DNA from: Patescibacteria group bacterium
Lineage (GTDB): Bacteria; Patescibacteriota; JABMPQ01; JAHIRA01
DNA: 8,658 nt
Reading direction: 5' to 3'
NCBI GenBank assembly: GCA_018818905.1
Contig: JAHIRA010000185.1
Location: forward strand, 1-8,658
The stretch's first letter is position 1, and every line of letters starts with the position of its first letter. Positions 1-5,500 of the stretch are shown here, piece after piece. The translations under genes were made by a program, and so were the position numbers. The notes beneath the pieces are model-generated. The model was not told the origin of the DNA, did not search any database, and was given only the letters and a program-made list of their open reading frames with translations.

Positions 1-1
1 G

Positions 2-100
2 AAAAAGCATCGTGGGCTAGGTATGGACGGAGCAACGCCAATACAGAAACTTAACATGTGTCGAAGTGTAAACTTGACGCTGCAATGCTACATACCTTGA
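2..100 (+). CDS. C-terminal tail of an integrase-core (IS481/IS3-like) transposase, 5' end outside the window
   Basis: This frame is open from the left edge to a TGA at 98-100 and gives 32 residues. It carries the signature HRGLGMDGATPIQKL, which resembles the tail of rve-type DDE transposases, where a His-rich stretch, a Gly-Met/Leu-Gly turn and a 'xTPxQ' motif follow the catalytic Glu. The DDE residues themselves lie outside the window, so the family cannot be fixed; IS481-like is the best guess. If correct, the right end of an insertion sequence should lie just downstream, near 100-130. The stop codon overlaps a TTGACA hexamer (97-102) pointing into the next gene. No start is visible because the gene is cut by the window. 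It could also be a chance open frame, but the motif makes that less likely. Confidence 0.6.
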   Translation, partial: KKHRGLGMDGATPIQKLNMCRSVNLTLQCYIP

Positions 101-115
101 CAATTTGGTCACAAA
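100..115 (+). repeat. First copy of a 16-17 bp motif shared with 7781-7797
   Basis: ACAATTTGGTCACAAA begins on the last base of the transposase stop codon. The second copy, at 7781-7797 in the same orientation, has one extra T in the middle. The flanks of the two copies show no further similarity. Confidence 0.6.
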
Positions 116-124
116 ACTCTACCG

Positions 125-132
125 AAAGGAAG
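125..132 (+). promoter_or_regulatory. Shine-Dalgarno site deciding the start of the 139 gene
   Basis: AAAGGAAG sits about 6-8 bases before the ATG at 139. An in-frame ATG at 58 exists but has no such site, and it lies inside the transposase reading frame. The site therefore favours 139 as the true start. Most other genes in the window have no Shine-Dalgarno sequence, so its presence is notable. Confidence 0.6.
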
Positions 133-138
133 AAAAAA

Positions 139-1017
139 ATGAAGGATAATATTTGGCAGGGAGTATTAGTCCCTGTGTACGGGTCTATAATCTTCTCTTG
201 TGTTGTTACTTTTGTATGTTCGTGGTTGTTTTGGTCCCAAACCGCGAATATCATCATTATTGTTGTGGTTTTCACAATAGGAGCTGTTTGGAGCGTCAAG
301 AAATATCTTGATCAAAAAAGGCTTCAAATAGATGAAAACGAGATCAGCCCCGCTTTAGAGAGGCTCAAGAAAATCGTAAGTCTATTAAGTAGATTGTTGA
401 AGGTGATTGCAGATTTTTTTGTGTTTCTCCTGAAGAAACTATGGAGCGTTCTTGAACCAAGGTCCGGGTTTGCTGTCCGGGCTTGGGAATGGATCAAGGA
501 GAAATGGGAAGTTTTGATCCATTGGCTTCGGTCCAAGAAGAAGTGGTTGCGAATCACTGCGGCTGTGGCTGCCACTGTGGGCTTCCTCGCCCTAATTTCT
601 TTAGGGGTACTTCTTTTTATCGCGATGTTCTCCGGTGGGACAAAGAAATCTTCCGCTGGGCATAAACTGCTCAAAAGAGAGGTCGTAACGGCAGTTTCTT
701 TGTCGAAGAAGTTGGAATCTCTTGAGACGCTTACTCAACGTTTGAAGATTGATCTAGGGATTGCCAAGGTGAAAATTGCCTCGCATCGTCAAGAACTGAT
801 CAGGCTTCGACAATGGCTTACCAATGAGAGAAAGATACGCCTCAAGTTACAAGCAGGGCTTCGTCGCAAAAATGATGCTAAGACCGCTGCTTCCTGGAGA
901 TGGAAGGCAATTAAAACGTTGAGGCTGAAGTCAAAAAGGAAGCGCGTTGCCAAGAAAAGAAAGAAGAGGAGACGGAAAATAGAAATTGACGATGGCAACG
1001 AGGGGATTGGGCAATAA
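139..1017 (+). CDS. Unrecognised membrane protein with coiled coil and very basic C-terminus
   Basis: I do not recognise a family for this 292-residue protein. Two hydrophobic segments lie near the N-terminus (about residues 9-32 and 36-53). A mixed amphipathic region rich in Trp and Lys follows (about 70-136), then a third strong transmembrane helix (about 138-164, Ala/Val/Leu-rich). Residues 175-245 are charged and heptad-like, probably coiled coil. Residues 243-282 are extremely basic, including KRKRVAKKRKKRRRK, and a short acidic end follows (IDDGNEG). Such a tail could bind nucleic acid, anionic polymer or membrane phospholipid; this is inference only. ATG 139 was chosen over ATG 58 because of the Shine-Dalgarno site at 125-132. 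The gene directly follows the transposase tail and ends in a strong terminator, so it is a single-gene unit and may have been carried or disturbed by the insertion element. Confidence 0.7.
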   Translation: MKDNIWQGVLVPVYGSIIFSCVVTFVCSWLFWSQTANIIIIVVVFTIGAVWSVKKYLDQKRLQIDENEISPALERLKKIVSLLSRLLKVIADFFVFLLKKLWSVLEPRSGFAVRAWEWIKEKWEVLIHWLRSKKKWLRITAAVAATVGFLALISLGVLLFIAMFSGGTKKSSAGHKLLKREVVTAVSLSKKLESLETLTQRLKIDLGIAKVKIASHRQELIRLRQWLTNERKIRLKLQAGLRRKNDAKTAASWRWKAIKTLRLKSKRKRVAKKRKKRRRKIEIDDGNEGIGQ

Positions 1018-1036
1018 ACACTTGTACCTTGATTTC

Positions 1037-1073
1037 GCTGCTTTCAAACATTTGTTTGGGAGCAGCTTTTTTT
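1037..1073 (+). terminator. Rho-independent terminator of the 139-1017 gene
   Basis: GCTGCTTTCAAAC (1037-1049) pairs with GTTTGGGAGCAGC (1054-1066), giving a 13-bp stem that includes two G-U pairs and has a 4-base ATTT loop. Seven T residues follow directly at 1067-1073. It lies 19 bases after the stop codon. Confidence 0.9.
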
Positions 1074-1134
1074 ATTCTCGTTATAATTTCTATTAGTGTC
1101 TTCTGACGAAGAAAGAATAACTGGATAAATCCGT

Positions 1135-1163
1135 TTGACTCATTTGTTAATATATGCTAAAAT
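1135..1163 (+). promoter_or_regulatory. Sigma70-type promoter for the L,D-transpeptidase gene
   Basis: TTGACT (1135-1140) is followed by a 17-base spacer and TAAAAT (1158-1163). The -10 is preceded by TGC, making it an extended -10. Transcription should start near 1170, leaving an A-rich leader of about 30 bases with no Shine-Dalgarno sequence. It is the only convincing promoter in the 1018-1200 intergenic region, which otherwise holds only the upstream gene's terminator. Confidence 0.75.
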
Positions 1164-1200
1164 ATAGGTGTAGATAAAGAAGTCTATAAAACAAAAAAAC

Positions 1201-2607
1201 ATGTCAAAAAACAAATACATAGTGCTCGCTTTGGGCTTGCTCCTTAGCTTTTTTGTCTTTTCTGAGGCCAAAGCCAGTCGTTCTCATGACCCTTTGGTCA
1301 AGGTCTTTAACGCGCAATCTCATGTGCAGGACGCTTATTTTAAAGCCTATCACCCCTCGTTTAAGGGTGGCGTTAACGTGGCTGCCGGGGATATAAATGG
1401 TGATGGCGAAGATGAGATTATCACCGGGGCCGGTCTTGGTGGTGGTCCTCAAGTTAGAATTTTTGATGGAGCCGGGCAGTTTGAAGGGCAAAGCTTCATG
1501 GCCTTTCACCCTGACTTCAGAGGCGGAATCAAAGTTGCCGCCGGTGACGTTGATGCCGATGGACGAGATGAAGTTATTGTTTCACAAGCTTCTGACGGGG
1601 AGCCATGGGTCAAGGTTTATGATTGTGAAAATGCTTGTGTAGCCAAGAGTTCTTTCTTGGCCTATGACAAAAGTTTTAAGGGTGGAGTCTCAATTGCTTC
1701 CGGTGATACAGACGGCAATGGTAAGGCCGAAATTATAGTTGGGGCAGGTGAGTCCGGTGGTCCTCAAATTCGACTGGTAGATGAGTTTGGTAACTTTGTT
1801 GGTTTTTCTACTTTTGCCTTTTCCAAAAACTTTCGTGGTGGAACCCAAGTGGCGGCCGGTGATACCAATGCTGATGGTCAAGATGAAGTTATTGTTTCTC
1901 AGGCCAATCTTGGTCAGGCCTGGGTTAAGGTTTACAATGCTACCGATAATGTCGTTCTCTCAACTTTCTTGGCTTACCCATCCGGTCACAAAGGTGGTGC
2001 CAACGTGGCCGCCGGTGATTTGGATAACGATGGTCGGGCCGAAATCGTGACCGGAGTAGGAGATATTGGTGGACCGCAAGTTAGAGTTTTTGTGGCTGAT
2101 GGCAGTGTTTTTGACAATGGTTTCTTTGCCTATGGTGAGGATTTTAGAGGTGGAGTGGCCGTGGCTGTTGGTCATATTGCCGGCATCAACAAAATTGTGA
2201 CCGGACCCGGGAAGTCACTTGTTGACGGTCGAACTGATCTTCATAAATACATCGACATTAATCTTTCTGATAGTCAAATTCACGCCTACAAGGATGGTCG
2301 TCTGGTGGTCGAAAGTTTGATTTCTGCCGGGCGTCCTGGAATGAATACGCCGACCGGTAGTTATTCTGTCAGAAGAAAAGAAGTCAATCACTGGTCCGGT
2401 TCATATGGATTGTGGATGCCGTACAGTTTGAATTTTACCGGTTCATATTATATTCACAAACTGCCGGTGTGGCCTTCCGGTTATGTTGAGGGTGAGGATC
2501 ATCTTGGAATAAACGTGTCACATGGATGTGTAAGGGTTTCCAATGAGGCAGCGCCTCTTCTGTTTGATTTTGCTGATGTGGGGACACCAATATTTATTCA
2601 TTATTAA
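1201..2607 (+). CDS. Secreted FG-GAP/calcium-repeat protein fused to an L,D-transpeptidase (YkuD) domain
   Basis: The 468-residue protein starts with a signal peptide whose likely cleavage follows AKA (23-25). Residues 28-340 hold six FG-GAP/VCBS-like blades with a period of about 52 residues. Five carry an EF-hand-like D-x-[ND]-x-[DN]-G loop, as in GDINGDGEDEI at 64-74, with equivalents starting near 115, 168, 220 and 272; the sixth, near 324, has lost the acidic residues. This should be a calcium-binding beta-propeller outside the membrane. Residues 349-468 form a YkuD domain with His419 and the active-site motif SHGCVR, nucleophile Cys443. L,D-transpeptidases make 3-3 peptidoglycan cross-links or attach proteins to peptide stems. 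The propeller may target the enzyme to wall polymer or a partner; this is inference. The gene has its own promoter, no Shine-Dalgarno site and no clear terminator, and converges with the 2626-2940 gene 18 bases away. Confidence 0.92.
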   Translation: MSKNKYIVLALGLLLSFFVFSEAKASRSHDPLVKVFNAQSHVQDAYFKAYHPSFKGGVNVAAGDINGDGEDEIITGAGLGGGPQVRIFDGAGQFEGQSFMAFHPDFRGGIKVAAGDVDADGRDEVIVSQASDGEPWVKVYDCENACVAKSSFLAYDKSFKGGVSIASGDTDGNGKAEIIVGAGESGGPQIRLVDEFGNFVGFSTFAFSKNFRGGTQVAAGDTNADGQDEVIVSQANLGQAWVKVYNATDNVVLSTFLAYPSGHKGGANVAAGDLDNDGRAEIVTGVGDIGGPQVRVFVADGSVFDNGFFAYGEDFRGGVAVAVGHIAGINKIVTGPGKSLVDGRTDLHKYIDINLSDSQIHAYKDGRLVVESLISAGRPGMNTPTGSYSVRRKEVNHWSGSYGLWMPYSLNFTGSYYIHKLPVWPSGYVEGEDHLGINVSHGCVRVSNEAAPLLFDFADVGTPIFIHY

Positions 2608-2625
2608 CGATCCCGCCGTGCGTGA

Positions 2626-2940
2626 TTATATTCGCTTTTTTCCCGAATAATATTCGGCAAACACGCTATCTAACTTGTTATAATCCGGTTTGGAGATGGC
2701 TTTGTTGTGAAATTGGCCTTGAAGAACACGGCGAAATTCAATCTCGGTCAAACCGTTTCTGGCCTCGCCCATCATAGATTGGATGATTTGTTCTTTTTCA
2801 TCTTTGCTAACTGTTTTCATGTAAGTTCGACGCATAATTTTCTTGATTTGAGTCGGCCACAGCTTCACTGTGGAAGGGGTGTCGTCAAATGTTTTCCTTC
2901 TTTCGCGGGAGCTACCAAAGATGTTGCTAAGAATTCCCAT
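2626..2940 (-). CDS. Small conserved-looking cytoplasmic protein of unknown function
   Basis: The 104-residue product starts MGILSNIFGSS. It has a basic N-terminal part, then a largely helical, charged body with KDEKEQIIQSMMGEARNGL at about 46-64 and an aromatic end (FAEYYSGKKRI). There is no signal peptide, no membrane segment and no cysteine. I do not recognise a family. The start at 2940 is preferred because an excellent extended -10 lies 31 bases upstream on the same strand; longer in-frame starts would run antisense through the zinc-ribbon gene and its promoter. It has no Shine-Dalgarno site. It is divergent from the DUF5679 gene, and the two promoters overlap, which suggests coupled expression. 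No terminator is seen before the convergent L,D-transpeptidase gene. Confidence 0.75.
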   Translation of the reverse strand: MGILSNIFGSSRERRKTFDDTPSTVKLWPTQIKKIMRRTYMKTVSKDEKEQIIQSMMGEARNGLTEIEFRRVLQGQFHNKAISKPDYNKLDSVFAEYYSGKKRI

Positions 2941-2970
2941 GTTGTTGCTGATTAAGTTATTAACAGTTTT

Positions 2971-2999
2971 ATTATAGCATTTTGCTGTTTTGCTGTATA
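2971..2999 (-). promoter_or_regulatory. Promoter of the 2626-2940 gene
   Basis: On the minus strand a perfect TATAAT (plus positions 2971-2976) is preceded by TGC, giving an extended -10. TATACA (2994-2999), 17 bases upstream, is a moderate -35. That -35 overlaps the -10 of the opposite promoter. Transcription would begin near 2964, giving a leader of roughly 24 bases. Confidence 0.7.
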
Positions 3000-3001
3000 A
3001 T
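2973..3001 (+). promoter_or_regulatory. Promoter of the DUF5679-type gene
   Basis: A perfect TATAAT lies at 2996-3001 with TG directly in front. The -35 region, TATAGC at 2973-2978 with a 17-base spacer, is poor, so recognition probably depends on the -10 or on an activator. Transcription would start near 3008, giving a leader of about 44 bases without a Shine-Dalgarno site near the ATG. Confidence 0.55.
2980..2995. repeat. Perfect 8-bp tandem repeat between divergent -10 boxes
   Basis: TTTTGCTG occurs twice without a gap, at 2980-2987 and 2988-2995. It fills the space between the minus-strand -10 (2971-2976) and the plus-strand -10 (2996-3001), so it is the spacer of both promoters. It is a candidate operator for a regulator that binds direct repeats; this is inference from position. 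Confidence 0.6.
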
Positions 3002-3051
3002 GTAGGGAGAAAAAATCTTAGCCAAGAAATTAACAAATTAACAAAAAAATC

Positions 3052-3207
3052 ATGGAAGGTTATTGCGTCAAATGTAAGGCCAAGCAAGAAATGAAAGATC
3101 CAAAAGAAATTGAAATGAAGAATGGTCGTCCAGCTGTAACTGGAATTTGCACTAGCTGTGGCACAAAAATGTTCAAAATTGGTAAAATGCAGAAGGACGA
3201 AGAATAA
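3052..3207 (+). CDS. DUF5679-type zinc-ribbon mini-protein
   Basis: The 51-residue protein begins MEGYCVKCKAK and has two CxxC knuckles, Cys5/Cys8 and Cys33/Cys36, which should bind one zinc ion as a zinc ribbon. Between them is the family-like stretch MKNGRPAVTGICTSCGTKMF (22-41), which matches what I know of DUF5679, a family frequent in Patescibacteria and some other lineages. Its function is not established; zinc ribbons of this size often bind nucleic acid or ribosomes or serve in protein contacts. It has its own promoter and a strong terminator, so it is transcribed alone, and it is divergent from the 2626-2940 gene. The start codon is the only one that leaves both zinc knuckles intact. 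Confidence 0.9.
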   Translation: MEGYCVKCKAKQEMKDPKEIEMKNGRPAVTGICTSCGTKMFKIGKMQKDEE

Positions 3208-3223
3208 AGCTCTTGTCCACATA

Positions 3224-3257
3224 AAAACAGTTCCCGCCATCGGCGGGGCTGTTTTTT
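3224..3257 (+). terminator. Rho-independent terminator of the DUF5679-type gene
   Basis: AAAACAG (3224-3230) and CCCGCC (3233-3238) pair with GGCGGG (3242-3247) and CTGTTTT (3249-3255) across a short TT/G internal irregularity. The loop is ATC and the T run is 3252-3257. Confidence 0.9.
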
Positions 3258-3264
3258 GTCCGAT

Positions 3265-3293
3265 TTGATTTCTTTTCAAAAAAAGATTAAAAT
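3265..3293 (+). promoter_or_regulatory. Promoter of the membrane protein / HtrA-like operon
   Basis: TTGATT (3265-3270), a 17-base spacer and TAAAAT (3288-3293). Transcription should start near 3300, leaving a leader of about 18 bases without a Shine-Dalgarno site before the ATG at 3318. Confidence 0.7.
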
Positions 3294-3317
3294 AGAGATA
3301 GACACAAAATACAATCA

Positions 3318-4097
3318 ATGAAAACGGGAACACAAAACAAAATCAAAGCTCTCATTGTTTCACTTATTCTTTTTTTGGGAATGGAAATGATGATTTCTTT
3401 TCCAGAGCTGATCACCCAAATTGCCGTAGGAGTCGCGGTCCTGATAATTCCACTGACAGTTATTTTTCTCAAGGTCGGTATCAGGTCTTTTGCTAGAGCC
3501 AGTTGTGCGCTGACAAGTCTTTTGTTTGTGGGCGCGGCTATGCTTGATCTTATTTTTGTTGAAGGCTTTTTCTTCAAGCAGGCTTACGTCATTTTTGTCT
3601 TTGCCTGCTACTTCTTGCTCATGGGCAAGTTTATTGGTCTCAAGGTTTTGCAGATCCAGCACATGGCCGAAGATCAGCAGTATTCAATTGTTGACTTCAC
3701 TTTACTTGCGACCGCCTTTTTGTATTATGTTGGTTTCTTTGGTCTGTTTCTGTACTTCCAGAGTTTTCCTCTCTGGCTGCTTCTGGGCTTGGTTTTTGTA
3801 ACCAACTTCTTTCTCTTCTTTCTCTTCTTTTACTTCAACGACATCTGGCTCAAAAAGATCTGGCTATATGTTTTTGTTCTGACTTTTATAGTTCTGGAAG
3901 TTACTTGGGCTTTGTCGTACTGGCCCAATGGTCTTTTGGGCCGCGGGATTGTTTTGTTCTGTGCTTATTTTCTTCTCAGTGGTCTGGGCAAGCATTATCT
4001 CAAAGAATCTTTTTCACCCAAAGTCCTCAGAGGGTATCTAATGGTGGGGGTAATTGTTTTGGCTCTGGTGTTATCGACCGGGCAGTGGACATATTAG
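3318..4097 (+). CDS. Polytopic membrane protein of unknown function
   Basis: The 259-residue protein is almost entirely hydrophobic, with about eight or nine predicted helices near residues 10-27, 34-52, 62-81, 88-107, 126-147, 151-173, 180-200, 207-225 and 238-255. Connecting loops are short, the longest being about 108-125 (LQIQHMAEDQQYS). Phe, Leu and aromatic residues are very abundant (for example FFLFFLFFYF at 164-173). No catalytic motif or known transporter signature is visible and I do not recognise a family. It heads an operon: the next gene, the HtrA-like protein, begins 15 bases after its TAG stop without a promoter in between. That suggests a joint role in the membrane, such as a partner or client of the HtrA-like protein (inference). 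Confidence 0.85.
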   Translation: MKTGTQNKIKALIVSLILFLGMEMMISFPELITQIAVGVAVLIIPLTVIFLKVGIRSFARASCALTSLLFVGAAMLDLIFVEGFFFKQAYVIFVFACYFLLMGKFIGLKVLQIQHMAEDQQYSIVDFTLLATAFLYYVGFFGLFLYFQSFPLWLLLGLVFVTNFFLFFLFFYFNDIWLKKIWLYVFVLTFIVLEVTWALSYWPNGLLGRGIVLFCAYFLLSGLGKHYLKESFSPKVLRGYLMVGVIVLALVLSTGQWTY

Positions 4098-4112
4098 TTT
4101 TTCTCAAAATAA

Positions 4113-5375
4113 ATGCGTGATATCAAAATAAAATCTATTAGAGACCGAAGTCGGCGTCGCCAACAACAGTCGCAAAATGCTTCACACGAAGCTCATCCTT
4201 CTGCCGAAGAGAAGCCTCAAAAAAAACCAAGAAAAGGGTGGAGTTGTTTTGTCTTATTTCTTGCTTTAATTATTGCAGTTTTGTTTGGTATGAGTGGTGG
4301 AGTAGTTGGTGACAAACTTATTATTCCTTATTTGGCAACCTGGCCGCAATTTGAAAACGATGATTTCTTTAAGTCCAAGGGGACAACAGTCACCGTCGAA
4401 AAAACAGAAACCATCAAGGTTGAGGAAAGTGGAGCTTTGGTAGAAGCTATTGAACGAGTAAGTCCTTCTCTGGTGAGTATTGTCAAAGAAACTGATCTCA
4501 AGAAAATTGCCGGCGATATCACTCAAAACAAAGGTGAAGGCTCTGGGGTGTTAATTACTGCCGATGGCCTGATTTTGACCAATAAGAGCATTGTCCCTGA
4601 TATCACTGATGATTATGTGGTCATTCTGGCAGACGGGCGTTCATTTGAGGTCAAAAGTATTTCTGATGATTCTATGCTAGAAAGTGTTTTTGTAAAGATT
4701 GAAGCCGATAATTTACCCGTAGTTGAGCTAGGCAATTCCGAAGAGCTAAGAATAGGAGAGAAGGTAGTGGCTCTGGGGAGTGTGCGCAATTTTGAAGGAG
4801 AAATGGCCTCAGCCGGGATTATAAGTAGTACTATGGGTATATCAGAAACCCCCGACGGCCAACTGCACGCAAACGTAATCAGAACGGATGCCAAAATAAG
4901 CCCCAAAAATTCAGGTGGTCCCTTGATCAATCTGGCCGGAGAAATAATTGGCATCAACGTTTATGCTAGTGATCGGGGTGAAGAAGAAGCTTTTGTTATC
5001 CCAATCGACGCCATCAAGACGGCCGAAGAGCAGGTCATTACCAAAAACGAAATCAAGAGACCTTCTTTTGGCGCCACGTATCTTGATATCACTCCGGAGT
5101 TTGCTACCAGAAACAATTTGTCAACCAAGTATGGTGCTTTGATCTATGCACCGGAAAACAAGCGGGCTATTACAATTGGCAGTCCGGCTGACCTTTCTGG
5201 TCTGGAAGAAAAAGACATTATTGTCAGTGCCAATGACCAAGAAATTACCAAAGATAATCCATTTTCTTCAATGATGCTTGAATTTGCTCCAGGAGAAGAG
5301 CTCAAGCTTAGGGTTCTTAGAGAGAATCAAGAGAAGGAAATATCGGTCAGTTTGAGTGAGGATAAAACGCCTTAA
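4113..5375 (+). CDS. Membrane-anchored HtrA/DegP-like protein with PDZ domain, catalytic His and Asp replaced (probable pseudoprotease)
   Basis: Of 420 residues, 1-42 are a basic, Gln/Arg-rich cytoplasmic tail and about 43-66 a transmembrane helix; the rest should face outward. Residues about 108-310 align with the trypsin-like S1C fold: GEGSGVLITADGLILTN (141-157), DGRSF (174-178), ALGSV (220-224) and NSGGPL (266-271). PDZ spans about 318-412. The family triad is His in 'TNxH', Asp in 'DLAVLK' and Ser in 'GNSGGP'. Here the positions read Ser159 (codon AGC, in TNKS), Glu190 (in LESVFVK) and Ser267. The Gly that helps form the oxyanion hole is Lys265. The only other His residues are 25, 28 and 252, none in the right place. 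Classical proteolysis is therefore unlikely; a chaperone or peptide-binding scaffold role is inferred. It follows the polytopic membrane gene by 15 bases. No terminator is visible after it. Confidence 0.9.
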   Translation: MRDIKIKSIRDRSRRRQQQSQNASHEAHPSAEEKPQKKPRKGWSCFVLFLALIIAVLFGMSGGVVGDKLIIPYLATWPQFENDDFFKSKGTTVTVEKTETIKVEESGALVEAIERVSPSLVSIVKETDLKKIAGDITQNKGEGSGVLITADGLILTNKSIVPDITDDYVVILADGRSFEVKSISDDSMLESVFVKIEADNLPVVELGNSEELRIGEKVVALGSVRNFEGEMASAGIISSTMGISETPDGQLHANVIRTDAKISPKNSGGPLINLAGEIIGINVYASDRGEEEAFVIPIDAIKTAEEQVITKNEIKRPSFGATYLDITPEFATRNNLSTKYGALIYAPENKRAITIGSPADLSGLEEKDIIVSANDQEITKDNPFSSMMLEFAPGEELKLRVLRENQEKEISVSLSEDKTP

Positions 5376-5411
5376 ATAAGCCCAAAAATACAAAAATAGG
5401 GGATATTACTC

Positions 5412-5440
5412 TTGACAGAATTATTTGCGTGTGGTAGCTT
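5412..5440 (+). promoter_or_regulatory. Candidate promoter of the Wzz-like gene
   Basis: A perfect TTGACA (5412-5417) is followed after 17 bases by TAGCTT (5435-5440), a weak -10. Transcription would start near 5447. There is no visible terminator between the HtrA-like gene and this site, so read-through from upstream is also possible. Confidence 0.5.
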
Positions 5441-5500
5441 TTGTAGTGCTTCTAAGAAGAAGTTACAAAGGTTATTTTTTAATCTGTCAAATAGTTCAAC

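Noticed and set aside
58..138. Upstream ATG at 58 as start of the membrane protein
   Set aside because: No Shine-Dalgarno site; it would overlap the transposase tail and add a polar stretch before the first helix, whereas ATG 139 has AAAGGAAG at the right distance.
1082..1087. TATAAT as an additional promoter after the first terminator
   Set aside because: No acceptable -35 at 16-18 bases; that position is inside the terminator stem, and the TTGACT/TAAAAT pair downstream is far better.
2643..2657. Perfect palindrome CCGAATAATATTCGG near the end of the 2626-2940 gene, considered as a terminator
   Set aside because: No T run follows it on either strand (T residues precede it on plus, A residues follow on minus), and it lies within codons.
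2941..3333. Minus-strand extension of the 2626-2940 gene to a 235-residue protein
   Set aside because: The extension runs antisense through the zinc-ribbon gene, its terminator and its promoter, is low-complexity Phe-rich, and a perfect extended -10 lies inside it, so the start at 2940 fits better.
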